Counted from the first letter of the stretch, positions 26,007-36,031 are shown. The stretch is 64,000 nt of DNA from Pithys albifrons albifrons (GCF_047495875.1 NC_092458.1:4423939-4487938), one strand, 5' to 3'. Notes: a model not told the origin generated them from the letters alone. Numbers and translations: made by a program.

Positions 26007-26310
26007 GCTACGGCCATGGCACCCTGACACCCAATCCCATCAGATCTCGGAAGCTAAGCAGGGTCAGCCCTGGTTAGTACTTGGATGGGAGACCTCCTGG
26101 GAATAATGGGGGCTGTAGGTTCTAGTCCTGAGGACTTCACTGTCACCGTCTAAGCTCGCTCGGCCGTGGCAGATGAACCTTAGGAGCAAAGAGTGTGAAG
26201 TATTTCATGCATGCTGTGCCTCACCTAAAAAATCCACTGCGCAGGCTGGAAGGGTTCACCCACGTGGGTAGAGCTCTTCCCAAATCTTCATTCACAAAGC
26301 CTAGCCATGA
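26007..26310 (+). mobile_element. 5S-rRNA-derived SINE with RTE-like 3' tail, copy 1
   Basis: The first ~120 bp are a 5S rRNA derivative: GCTACGGCC at the start, GATCTCGGAAGCTAAGCAGG at 26043-26062, TTAGTACTTGGATGGGAGAC at 26074-26093 and GGGGGCTGTAGG at 26108-26119. The 5S internal control region (A box about 26051-26066, C box about 26080-26100) is well kept, so Pol III type 1 transcription is plausible in the parent. A ~130-bp body follows that is shared with the copy at 42738-43056, including CTCGCTCGGCCGTGGCAGAT. The last ~50 bp (from about 26260) match the 3' terminus of the RTE LINE at 29375-29428, ending in AGCCATGA. CpG positions in this tail have decayed to CA/TG. The target duplication is not clear; AACTTTGCATC before and AATTTTTTACATC after are only similar. 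Confidence 0.85.
26051..26100 (+). promoter_or_regulatory. 5S-type internal Pol III promoter in the SINE head
   Basis: The A-box block AAGCTAAGCAGGGTCAG and the C-box block ACTTGGATGGGAGACCTCCT sit at 5S-like spacing. In 5S genes these bind TFIIIA and TFIIIC. Function here is inferred from sequence only. Confidence 0.6.
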
Positions 26311-26376
26311 ATTTTTTACATCTGTGTAAACATTTTCCAATGCTGAAGTCTACAATAATCGTTATTCATTTATATG
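26311..26376. other. Spacer between SINE and LTR D
   Basis: Short unique segment. Confidence 0.5.
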
Positions 26377-26380
26377 AGGC

Positions 26381-26958
26381 TGATGCCATGAATGACCCTT
26401 CCCCCAAAAACAGGACTTTGAGCCACGTTAGTGTAGGGTAAGATAAAAAGTAAAGGTCCTTTAATATCACAGGGCCTACAGCCCACAGGAATACAGGATG
26501 ACATGCATGTGTCCCAGTTCTTGTTTCCATGGCTTTTATAATAAGATTCCTCCAATCATTGCTTTACACATTTCTCAGTCCAGCCCCGGTCCCACCCCTG
26601 GACCAATCCCTGGAATTGGGTCTGGGGTCGTGAAGACCCTCTGTCTTCATCAACTCTTCGTCCTCAGGCAGACAAAGGTCTCTTGGAGTTCATCCAGTTC
26701 TGGCTTTTGGGTCACTCTGACCTATGTTTATGTTTCATTTTGTAGGCCTTCTGATATCCTTCAGCTCTACCTTGGAAAGGAGTCTAAACAAGATTAATTA
26801 ACTAAAGGAATTTGAGCTCCCTGTTCTGGGACAGGGCTAGTGATAGAAAGGCATTAAACTTAAACTGTTAGAAATATTAACCCTCTAAAAACCTACAACT
26901 ACTGTGTTCCTAAAATCTACAAAATGTGAAAATCAGAACAAAAACCCCTTTGGCATCA
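26381..26958 (-). mobile_element. Solo LTR D, copy 2 (4-bp target duplication)
   Basis: 578 bp with long inverted termini TGATGCC...GGCATCA, flanked by exact AGGC (26377-26380 and 26959-26962). A 4-bp duplication is typical of ERV1/class I gammaretrovirus-like integrases. The sense strand (minus) has a TATAAAA box near 26542 and a TTTAAT/ATTAAA poly(A)-type signal near 26461. It is very close in sequence to the copy at 50372-50952, including a shared segment that gives the frames of about 60-100 codons on both strands; these are not genes. Confidence 0.87.
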
Positions 26959-26962
26959 AGGC

Positions 26963-28150
26963 ATAAATAAGTAATATTGTAACTATTTTAGCAATGAAAA
27001 GTTATAAAAAATCAGATTTCCCAACATACATTACTTTATTACATGAACATTAGAAACAATGGTTTAGATTAAGCAAACATCATTGGTGTGTATTTTTCAA
27101 ATTATTTGAACTCTACCCACAATTTAATGTTTTAGAACTGGAAATTCAGTAAAAGATGTATGTAAAAATAAACATTTGCTGCAATAAACAATAGTATGTG
27201 CAGCCCAGTAAACACATCTTTGCTACTGCTAATAAAAGGCCGCAGGCTTTGGACTGACCTGACAGTTCAGAATCTCAGGACCTGTCTGAGCTTGCCAACA
27301 CCTGAGCTGGTTTTCACTAGTTTTTGCAATTGAATAGTGGCCAAGGGACTGTTGCCCTGCCTGGGTTGGTTTAAGGTCTATGACTAGCAGATAAAAGAAA
27401 GTTCTCAAAAACTCTGCTCATCACTGTGTGACAGACTGTTAGCAGATGCAGAGGGAAACCATAAACTTTCCAGGTTTAGCTGGAAACCACTGAGGAGGAG
27501 GTAGACTGCGAGAAGTACACACTTCAAACTAAACCCAAGAGGAGTCCAGAGTGGGGCAAAAGAGGAACATCCCCAAGAACATCATATGCCACCTATCAGA
27601 GGCATCCATGTGTATGCTGATGACTTCTTAGGAACACCTGTGCCCTTGTCTTTTTGTGGAATGAAGGTCCATCTTCGGTCCCTGAGGAGCTCATGATGGG
27701 TAAAGGCAACATCAGAGAGGGAGACACCAGGCTTTTACCATTGTATCAATTTCAGCTCTATGATCAGTGAGGCTGTTTTCATGTTAACAGGGTGATTTAG
27801 ACTGTCAGAAAGCTAAAACATCAATTGAACAATAAAATCTTTTCTCCCATATGTTTATTGGTTTTCCTTTCACCCATAACATGATTTGGCAGGTAACGCG
27901 TGCATCACACTGTAGTCACTCACGGTCTATCTACCATGCATGCATGCACCTTTCCACCAGATGGGAGACATCATGTTCTCGCAACTACAAGGCTCCAAAA
28001 TAATATGAAAGAAATGTACTTTTACATAGATGACTGATGCAGACAAAATTATAATTATCCACTCTAAATATGTTGATTATAAATTGATTCATCCATCACC
28101 TTTAATTGCAAAACTCTAATATTCATAAGTGAAATAGCAGATCTTTATTG
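26963..28150. other. Unique DNA, nothing recognised
   Basis: Slightly GC-richer around 27230-27560, but no family or exon could be assigned. Confidence 0.4.
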
Positions 28151-28241
28151 TGCTGTGGATCCCAGAAGGGGACACAGTACTCTAGGTGAAGTCTCAGAAT
28201 AGCAGAGAAGAGGGGGAGAAACACCTTTCTCAAATTTCTGG
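28151..28241 (-). mobile_element. CR1 LINE fragment, left part of a split copy
   Basis: CAGAAGGGGACACAGTACTC and AGAGGGGGAGAAACACCT are reversed CR1 ORF2 landmarks. The fragment stops at the target site of LTR B. Its continuation, CCATCCTTGTTTTTAAACAG, lies at 30904-30930 on the far side of the nest and matches the next segment expected in CR1. Confidence 0.68.
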
Positions 28242-28249
28242 TGTCGTGG

Positions 28250-28664
28250 TGTTATGAGTTTGGCCAGGTGGGCCTAAATTTAGGTTTTAAAGTTCAGCTA
28301 GGCCGGGGATTGTCAGCTGATTTAAGCTGGGCTGAGCCAGCTCACAGCTGACTTCTTCCAGCCAATAATATTGTATTCCATACCATACTACATCATCTCA
28401 AAGAGTGTAAAATCCAGTGTGTGGGAGTGGCTTAGTCAGTTCTGCCATGGCCGAGGTACAAGCCGGATGTGATCCAACTTTTGTCTTGGAGCAGACCGTG
28501 CTCCAGCCCCTGCTACCTCTGCTTGCATTTTGTTTGCATTCAGGGAAGTAAAAACATTTTTGTTTCTACTCTTTCTGTTTCTTGCTATGTGTCTCTTAGA
28601 GTCCTTACAGATCTAGTGTAATAGACTTTGCTTTGTAGTAATTTGGGAGTGGGAAGTTATTCCT

Positions 28665-28707
<43 letters not shown>

Positions 28708-28902
28708 ACTTGTGTAAGTGTGTGTTATATTGTAGTTTTCTCCTAATTTTCTCTTTTCTGTATAAATACATGTAGTTAGTTTCAGCATAAACCTGGGTTT
28801 TTTTCCTCTGCCTCTTCTTTTTCCCTTAGCTGGCTGGAAGAAGGAGGAACCCTTTCCACTCTGTCCTGGACAGTTGGTGTTTTGCCAGCTCAACCCAGGA
28901 CA
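28250..28902 (+). mobile_element. Solo LTR A, copy 3, nested in LTR B
   Basis: 653 bp from TGTTATGAGTTTGGCC to CAACCCAGGACA. It sits eight bases inside LTR B and is flanked by CGTGG (28245-28249) and CATGG (28903-28907), a 5-bp duplication in which one copy shows a CpG-to-CpA change. It is longer than other family-A copies partly because of a (TA)n expansion at 28669-28695. The 78-codon minus frame in it is a shadow. Confidence 0.86.
28669..28695. repeat. (TA)n microsatellite inside LTR A
   Basis: About 13 TA units followed by GTATGTATG. Other LTR A copies have only three or four units here, so it expanded after insertion. Confidence 0.9.
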
Positions 28903-29374
28903 CATGGGTTCACCTAGGTGGGCCTAAATTTGTGTTTTTGAAGTTCAGACTAGGCCTGGAGCTGTCAGCTGATTCGAGCTGGGCTGAGCTAACAGCTGAC
29001 TTCATCTAGCCAATAGTGGCTTATTCCATACCATATTACGACATCATTTTCCAGGGAAGTAGAAGTCAGTGTGGGAGTGGTTTGGTCAGTCAACCCACAG
29101 CATTCTTGCTGAGAGGACACACACATGGTGCAGTCCCAGGAGAGATGGGGAGGCCCAGCAGTTGTTTTGAGAAGTAAAATGTTTGTTGTTGGTTCTTCTC
29201 TTTCTGCTCGGGTCTGGCTCTCTGGGGACTGTCTTTTAAGATAATTTGGGGTTAAAATGGTGAGATTTGTGTGTGTACTGAGAAGTGAGAAACTGTTCCT
29301 TGCTGTGTCCAGCTTGTGTGAGCGTGTATTGGTACTTTCTTTTAATGTTCTCTTTCTTTCTGTAAAGTATATGT

Positions 29375-29428
29375 CATCATCATCATGGCCAGGCTTCGCG
29401 AACGAAGATTTGGGAAGGGCACTACCCA
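29375..29428 (-). repeat. RTE 3' terminal region shared with 5S-SINEs
   Basis: On the minus strand: CGTGGGTAGTGCCCTTCCCA, then AATCTTCGTTCGCGAAGCCT, then GGCCATGATGATGATG. The same order of bases ends both SINEs (26257-26310 and 42750-42803 reversed). In LINE biology this is the segment recognised by the reverse transcriptase. TTCGTTCGCGAA contains the near-palindrome TTCGCGAA, suggesting a small hairpin. Confidence 0.82.
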
Positions 29429-30755
29429 CGCTTGCTGCAAGCTGCTGGTGGCTAAAAAGGCCGATACGGGATAGGCAGGTCCGGTCACAAAAGGCACAGC
29501 GGAACGTCTCCCTGGGTGACATTGGCAAGGAACGGTTCTTTCTGTGTTGTCTTTTCTCCTCAAGACTGACTCTCCGTGCATTCTCAAAGGAAGCAGCAGC
29601 GTCGTGAATGGTGTGTCTCCATGAATCCCGATTGGAGGCCAGAGTGGACCATTGGTGGCAGTCAATATGGCCAAGGCTGAGGTGTTGTTTCAGGGAGTCC
29701 TTGTATCTCTTCTTCGGGGCTCCTCTCTTGCAGCAGCTGGTGGCGAGTTCACCATAGAGCACAATCTTTGGGAGGCGGTGGGTGATCCTCCATCCTGGAG
29801 ATGTGCCCTGCCCAGCGCAGCTGCTTTCTCATCTGCATGGCCTCGATACTGCTGACCCCTGCCTGTTCAGAACAGACACATTGGTCACGTAATCAGACCA
29901 GTGGATGTTTAGGATTGAACGGAGGCAGCGCTGATGGAAGTGTTCAAGAAGCCGCAGGTGGTGGCAGTAGATGACCCATGATTCAGACCCATATGAAAGA
30001 GTAGACAGTACAATGGCTCTGTAGACACTGATCTTTGTACTTTTCTTCAGGTGTTTATTGGACCAGACTCTTTTATGGAGTTTTCCAAAGGCTTTGTATG
30101 CCTTTGCCAGCCTGTTGTCTATCTCTTTGTCAATCTTACCCTCTGAGGAAATGATACTTCCCAGATAGGTGAACTGCTGGACTGACTTAAGCTCTGAATT
30201 GCCTATGGTGATGTGAGGATGATGGAAGACTTCTTGAGGTGCAGGTTGGTAGAGAACTTCCGTCTTCTTCAGGCTGACTTCCAGTCCAAAAAGCTCAGCA
30301 GCCTCTGCAAAGCAGGATGTGAAGCGCTGCGGAGCTGCTTCTCTGTGAGCAACGAGGGCGGCATCATCAGCAAAAAGCAGCTCACAGACAAGGTGATTCA
30401 GGGTCTTGGTGTGGGCCTTCAGTTGCCTTAGGTTGAATAGGCTTCCATTGGTATGATATCGGATGTAGATGCTGTTTTCTTCTTCAAGGTCTGCTGTGGC
30501 TCTTTGGAGCATCATGCTGAAGAAGATTGTGAATAGAGTTGGTGCAAGAGGGCAACCTTGTTTCACACCGTTGGTTATTGGAAAGGGCTCAGAGAGCGCA
30601 TCGCCATATCTGACTTTTCCATGCTGATCCTCATGTAGCAGGATGATCATTTTGAGGAACTTGGGGGGACATCCTAAACATTCCAAGATCTGCCACAGGC
30701 CTTTTCTGCTCACAGTGTCGAAAGCTTTGGTGAGGTCAACGAAGGTTACATAGAG
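29425..30755 (-). pseudogene. RTE LINE reverse transcriptase remnant
   Basis: The open frame on 30899-29829 encodes LINE protein only from about residue 50 on; its first ~47 residues are read from LTR B. Visible RT motifs, numbered in that 356-codon frame: VTFVDLTKAFDTV (about 51-63), GVKQGCPLAPTLF (111-123) and the catalytic FADD (176-179), all intact. The thumb-like region with TYLGSIISSEGKID follows. The frame breaks near 29845, and again near 29770. It then continues in the frame 29762-29430 with GAPKKRYKDSL and a cysteine/histidine motif (C89-x2-C92-x12-H105 of that frame). One further missing base hides the last cysteine of the motif and a stop at about 29425. The enzyme would reverse-transcribe its RNA at a nicked target. 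This copy is dead. Confidence 0.83.
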
Positions 30756-30903
30756 AAGTATATGTAGTTTTAGCATAAACGTGGGTTGAAGTTTGTTTTT
30801 TTCCTTCCCCTCTCTTTTCCTCCCTTTCCTTGGTGTTGGGAGGGAGGCTCTGGCCCTGTACTTGGAGGGTTGGCAGTTTGCCAGCTCAAACCAAGACACC
30901 TGG

Positions 30904-30930
30904 CCATCCTTGTTTTTAAACAGTAATGTG
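30904..30930 (-). mobile_element. CR1 fragment, right part of the split copy
   Basis: CCATCCTTGTTTTTAAACAG continues the reversed CR1 sequence broken off at 28241 after the LTR B target duplication. Short, so the assignment depends on its position. Confidence 0.5.
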
Positions 30931-31446
30931 AGATTTCACTCAGCTGGCTTTGATGGGATTTGCCTCTCCCTCCTACAACACAATAGTGCAAGAGTATCCT
31001 GAGAAAAATCAGAAGGTTCAGCTTGCCCCTCTGTTTCAGGACTTGAAGACCCGTATTTTCCAGCTTCCAGAAGTAAGGTTCAGTGACTTAGGCACTGTTT
31101 CTTTTTGGCTCATAAAAAATAAGTTGGTAATCTGGGGGACTAAAAGCAGGAAAAAGAAAATTAAAATGTGTCCCAGGGGGAGAACACACGCATTTGCATG
31201 TGAAAGCTGAAATCTTAGCTTTCTGTTTTAGCTTTCAGAACTATCAAGAGATGCTGTCCAATTATTTTATTAAGTAAAATTTACAAACAGAACAAGTATT
31301 AGTATTTCTAATACAATAGTCTCATTTCTTAGCACTGCGTAGCACCAGTTTGCAGACTGTGAACCCCAGACCAAGACCACAAAAATTCTAGATATGAGTC
31401 TCATTGAATCCACTCAAACTTTTTTTTTTCCCCCAGGAAAAGGATT
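30931..31446. other. Unique DNA between two LTR B copies
   Basis: No repeat or gene recognised in about 500 bp. Confidence 0.45.
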
Positions 31447-31451
31447 ATAAG

Positions 31452-32079
31452 TGTCTTGGTTTGAGATAAGCAACTGCCAAGCCCCCCAAGCACAGAGAGA
31501 AAAGCCTTCCTCCTAACACCAGGGAAAGGGAGGAAAAGAGAGGGGAAAGGAAAAAAAACACTTCAAACTGCATTTATACTAAATCTACATATATTTTTCA
31601 CAGAAAACAAAGAGACAATTAGAAGAGAGTACAAATATACACTCACACAAGTCTGCAACAACAAGTTCCCCACCTCAACTTCTTAACGTACACACAAATT
31701 CTACTGTCTTAACTACACATTGCTTAAGAAGAAGCTTATTCCCCAGGGGGACAAACCCAAGCAGAAAGGAGAGACCCAGAATAACACAGTTTACTTTCCT
31801 GAGGTACCCTGTGAGCCAGTGGTGGGCCTGGTCCTCTCCATCCCCCCTGGGACAGCATCGTGCGTCCTCCCAAGAGGAGGGCTGAGAAGCGACTGCCTTA
31901 ACCACTCCCACACTGGTTCCTACTTCCCTGGAGATGATGTCATAATGTGGTATGGAATACAAAGTTACTGGCTAGAAGAGGTCAGCTGTTAGCTCAGCCC
32001 AGCTCAAGTCAGCTGACAGCTTCAGCCTAGTCCACACTTCAGAGCCCAAATTTAGGCCCACCTCGGTGAACCCATAACA
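31452..32079 (-). mobile_element. Solo LTR B, copy 2 (5-bp target duplication)
   Basis: 628 bp, plus-strand ends TGTCTTGGTTTGAG and AACCCATAACA, flanked by exact ATAAG (31447-31451 and 32080-32084). Nearly identical in layout to copies at 35405 and 56166. Overlapping 90- and 95-codon frames on opposite strands are not genes. Confidence 0.9.
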
Positions 32080-32084
32080 ATAAG

Positions 32085-34199
32085 TGATTTCTCAAGATGC
32101 TTCTCGAGGAAAATTCATTTCATTGATGAGTATTATTCTGCCTAATAAATTTTAACAATTGGATCTCAAGTAAGTTACTAGGTGACACAGAAGCATAAAC
32201 ATCTTGAAAGCCACATTTCTTACCATTTTGGCTGTTAAAGTCTTCAATACATAAGAATTTTCCTGCCTCTGTTTTGAAAATCTGGCACTGACCTCATTCA
32301 GAATAACTCAATCTGATCAGTGATCAAAGGACATCTTGATCTTGACTGAAAGTATGAGCACTAAACAAACATAATTCAGATATATCTTAGGGCCTGAGAT
32401 GTCTCTTAAATTTTCTGTTCTAGGTAAAAAAAGGAGGTAAACATCAAATAGCCCTATTTATATATATATTGCATTGTCAAGCCAAAATATTCTTCCCAAA
32501 GCAACAGAGGTCAAACAGAAATATTAGCGAGAATTATATTGCATATGGAATGGATATTGTGATTTGTAGAAAACTCTATGACAAACAAAATGTTTCTTTC
32601 TCTGATAATGAACCTGACATGAGAGTCATAATACTGAGAAAATTTATGGAAGATTTGAACTGCTGTTTTCTTTATGTAAGTGCTCTCTGGTAATACACCA
32701 GACTTTCATGGAGAAGAAAATTATAGTTGTGTCAGTAGACATCTGTTACATCAAATATTTTTTTTTCTATTCATGGAAATTTGTATTGTTGAAATAGCAC
32801 ACTACAATTTTTTTTCTATTTACACGACCTGCCCCCATATACACACTGGTATCATAATCTCAAATAATTCTAATACCAAGCTTGCACGTTGATCCTTTCA
32901 TTCTCAAAACACAAAAATACTTCTTAACATTTTTTCACAATGCCAGGTTAAATATACTATATTCTTCTGAACAGCAAGGAAAACTAAGAGAAGAGACATT
33001 TGGCTTAAGTTATGAACAAAAGAATGATTAATTAAAAAAAATGTCTTGCTGTTTAAGCCTGACATTCCAGAAATTTTAGACTACAGCCTGAAGGAATATC
33101 TATAGCACAGTACTGAGTGCTGTACATCTGTCCAAACAGGCAGCAACCTGGCCATACTGATGCTTCAGGAGAAGGCATTTCTGGTTTGTCCACAAGATGT
33201 AAAGCTGCATCATTACAGTGAGGCAACCAAGGTGAAGGTTATTTTGCTTCCAGCACTACCTTAAGCCAAGGCACTGTTTTGTTGCATCTCACTCAGCACA
33301 GTTGTGACCTGAAATGTTAGTGTTGAAGATAACATGGAATTAAACACTTTTTTTCCAGTTTTTTTTAGTTGTTTTGTTTTGGAGGGGATGGTTGGGGTGG
33401 GGTTGGGTGGTGGTGTTATGTGTTGGGTTTGGGGACTTTTGTTTTGGGGCTTTTTTATTGTTTTGGGGTTTTTTTAATTTTTGTTGTCATTTTGGAGTTG
33501 TGGGGGTATTTTGGTTGTCATTTGTTTGTTTATTAAAGGAAAGTTCCATGTTATATATTTTCAGTAGTATTTTCTCAGTTTCAATAGATCCCATAAATTT
33601 TCAGGACTGTGACCATGAAGTACTTTGAAGAATTATTTTTGTTCTGTATGTGTCCCTATATATTACACCATGTCTAGTACTACCCATGGCTCTTTCTAAA
33701 CTGGGGTGTGTTGGAGACCCACAGTTCACTTATGTAGTTACTGCCCAGGTGACACTGAGGGCATGACTCAAAAGCTTAGGTTTTCTCCCTGCCCCACTGA
33801 ATGCTCTGATTTCCTCTGCTGGGTGTCACACTCCAGTAATCTTCCAGCCTAGATAAATGCAGAAGTTGGATTATAAAGCAAACTGTGGGCTGCAACTGGC
33901 CCAGAGCTTTGGATCAGTTTCATACCAGCTGAATTAATATCCCTTAGAAACAGTTCCAGATTGAGACTACTTTAAAGCCTCACTCCTTAAAAATTGCTTA
34001 TGGTTTTGATACCCTCAATGGTTTGAAGGCTATCATGATTTTTTTTTTCACACAACACCAAGTCAGAAAAAAATGGATTTTAATGAAATACTGTTTCCTC
34101 TTTGCCTCGCTTACTTTCACTTGTCATTACATTTAAGACTGAATGCAATTTTAGCATAGTTGATTACAGATTTTTACATAGCTTGAAGGCACATTTTTA
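32085..34199. other. Unique DNA with a G/T-rich tract
   Basis: No gene or transposon recognised apart from the G/T-rich tract at 33360-33530. An 84-codon frame at 33374-33628 is the translation of that tract. Confidence 0.45.
33384..33407 (+). repeat. Potential G-quadruplex in a G/T-rich tract
   Basis: Four G runs with short loops: GGGG (33384-33387), GGGG (33394-33397), GGGG (33399-33402) and GGG (33405-33407). The tract of mostly G and T continues to about 33530. Fits the G3+N1-7 rule for quadruplexes. Confidence 0.75.
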
Positions 34200-34308
34200 T
34201 AGAATCATAAAATCACAGATTCATAGAATGATTTGGGCTGGAAGGGACCTTAAAGATCACATAATTCCATGCTGGGACACCTTCCACCAGGTTACTCAAA
34301 GCCCCATC
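34200..34308 (-). mobile_element. CR1 LINE 3'-end fragment
   Basis: About 110 bp: reversed octamer repeats (ATAGAATCATAAAATCACAG), then TTTGGGCTGGAAGGGACCTT and the ACACCTTCCACCAG region. This is the extreme 3' end of a CR1 copy, the commonest form in bird genomes. Confidence 0.88.
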
Positions 34309-35399
34309 TATCTGTAAGAAATAGAGATACCAAGTGTTTCATTGATTTGGATTGATACTCTGAAGTGTCATTATGCTCCATGAAGTGTAAAGGTAATTTT
34401 GAAGACCATACAACAAACCTGTATGTTTTAATTTGTCCTTTTAATAACTAAAAATACTGTCTTAAAATATAATAAAAATACTCAGAGAGAATTAATATAG
34501 ATTTAACACTGAAATGCTCCGGAAAAAAAAAAAAGGGCAACTTTTAGCATGGTAAGTATATTGATTATTTCATATGTTGATTTACTCTATGAAAATGTCA
34601 GGTTGATTTAATGAGAGCATTTTATAAACTTTAAATGATATGAAATTAATAACTTTCTGTAGGCATTATTTTGGCCTACACATATGGTTTTACAGATATA
34701 ATGGTACTCTTTTTTAACTCTGAAAAATATTCCATGTACTTTTATGGTTATTATTAATTAGATAATTAGTATCACTCTGGCATCAGATAGCTCCAGCTCT
34801 GATTAGGACATCCTTACTTTAAACTGTCACAGGGATTGGGGGGAAAAAAACATCACTGCAATAATTTCTGAACATAAACACATACAAGTAAGGTTAGGGC
34901 ATAAGGTGGTATCTGCTGGAAAACTGACCTCAGATGATTACACATATTATTGGCTTCTGGCATTTGTTTGCAAGGATTATGGCAAAGATAGTTGTAATAA
35001 TGGAAAGGAGAAAAATGTTGGCTTTTATATCCCATGAGATAATCAGAAAAACTGTGATTTTTTTTCCAAGATTCTGTTTTTGAAGACTCATTTTTTAAGG
35101 ATAAAGAATTCCCATTGAATTAAAATCAATGGCTATAGCTGAAATATTTTTGAGTTATTTAAAATTTGCAAGCAATCATTTTTACCTTTGTAATGTTATT
35201 GCTTTCAGTCAATGTGAAAAACAGAATCAAAACACCCTTTCTGCTGGATTACAGCCAAAGTTCCCAGTCTCTTTTCTTCACGGTAAATGAAAGTCACCAT
35301 GGATTCCAAGACATTTGAAGTCTGAAATTTTTCCAGAGACCTGCTTTGGCATAATCTGCAGCTATTTTTACATTATGCCATTGCAATCTTTAACTATTT
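34309..35399. other. Unique AT-rich DNA, nothing recognised
   Basis: About 1.1 kb without supported features. Confidence 0.45.
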
Positions 35400-35404
35400 T
35401 GGAG

Positions 35405-36031
35405 TGTTATGGGCTCACCTAGGTGGGCCTAAATTTGGGCTCTGAAGTTTGGACTAGGCTGAAGCTGTCAGCTGACTTGAGCTGGGCTGAGCTAACAGCT
35501 GACCTCTTCTAGCCAGTAACTTTGTATTCCATACCACATTATGACATCATCTCCAGGGCAGTAGGAACCAGTGTGGGAGTGGTTAAGGCAGTCGCTTCTC
35601 AGCCCTCCTCTTGGGAGGACACACGATGCTGTCCCAGGGGGGATGGAGAGGACCAGGCCCACCACTGGCTCACAGGGTACCTCAGGAAAGTAAAATGTGT
35701 TGTTCTGGGTCTCTCCTTTCTGCTTGAGTTTGTCTCCCTGGGGAATAAGTCTTTCCTTAAGTAATGTGTAGTTAGGACAGTAGAATTTGTGTGTTCGTTA
35801 AGAAGTTGAAGTGGGGAACTTGTTGTTGCAGACTTGTGTGAGTGTATATTTGTACTCTCTTCTGATTGTCTCTTTCTTTCTGTAAAAATATATGTAGCTT
35901 TAGTGTAAATGCAGTTTGAAGTGTTTTTTTTTCCTTTCCCCTCTCTTTTCCTCCCTTTCCCTGGTGTTAGGAGGGAGGCTTTTCTCTCTGTGCTTGGGGA
36001 GGTTGGCAGTTGCTTATCTCAAACCAAGACA
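35405..36031 (+). mobile_element. Solo LTR B, copy 3 (5-bp target duplication)
   Basis: 627 bp from TGTTATGGGCTCACC to CAAACCAAGACA, flanked by exact TGGAG (35400-35404 and 36032-36036). It shows the full family-B sequence that allows the interrupted copy at 28242 to be reconstructed by comparison. TATATGTAG near 35888 marks the position where the RTE LINE entered the other copy. Confidence 0.9.

Larger units (their letters stand above)
29375..30755 (-). mobile_element. 5'-truncated RTE-clade LINE (AviRTE-like candidate)
   Basis: A 1,381-bp insertion inside LTR B, flanked by the exact 10-bp repeat AAGTATATGT (29365-29374 and 30756-30765). The 3' end on the minus strand is a short trinucleotide tail (ATG)4, as in RTE elements, which end in short tandem repeats rather than poly(A). 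The copy begins in the middle of the reverse-transcriptase domain, so the endonuclease and N-terminus are missing. The 3' UTR is only about 50 bp, and that segment is shared with the two 5S-SINEs. The RT has the style of RTE proteins (FADDAALVAH box). Membership in the bird/nematode AviRTE family is my inference from the host type, not a match I could run. Confidence 0.85.
28242..30898 (+). mobile_element. LTR B, copy 1, interrupted by LTR A and an RTE LINE
   Basis: The first eight bases TGTCGTGG (28242-28249) are the start of LTR B (TGTTATGG in other copies). The rest resumes at 28903 after LTR A, runs to the RTE insertion at 29374, and resumes at about 30766 to end at CAAACCAAGACA (30898). 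Flanks are TCTGG (28237-28241) and CCTGG (30899-30903), a 5-bp duplication with one mismatch. Removing both inserts leaves about 610 bp, close to the 626-628 bp of the other LTR B copies. LTR B resembles LTR A in layout (TGTTATGGGTT start, GTGGGCCTAAA, GCTGGGCTGAGCTAACAGCTGAC), so they are probably sister families. Confidence 0.85.

Noticed and set aside
26007..26125. A functional 5S rRNA gene
   Set aside because: The first 40 bases depart from 5S, there is no T-run terminator directly after the 5S part, and the sequence continues into a body and LINE tail shared with another copy. It is a SINE head.
28989..29762. A 257-codon minus-strand gene
   Set aside because: Its first ~110 codons are the C-terminal part of the RTE LINE; the remainder is read-through into LTR B after a frameshift removed the normal stop.
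29829..30899. A 356-codon gene starting at its first methionine
   Set aside because: The first ~47 codons come from LTR B. Only the part after the RTE insertion point is LINE protein, and it is truncated and frameshifted.
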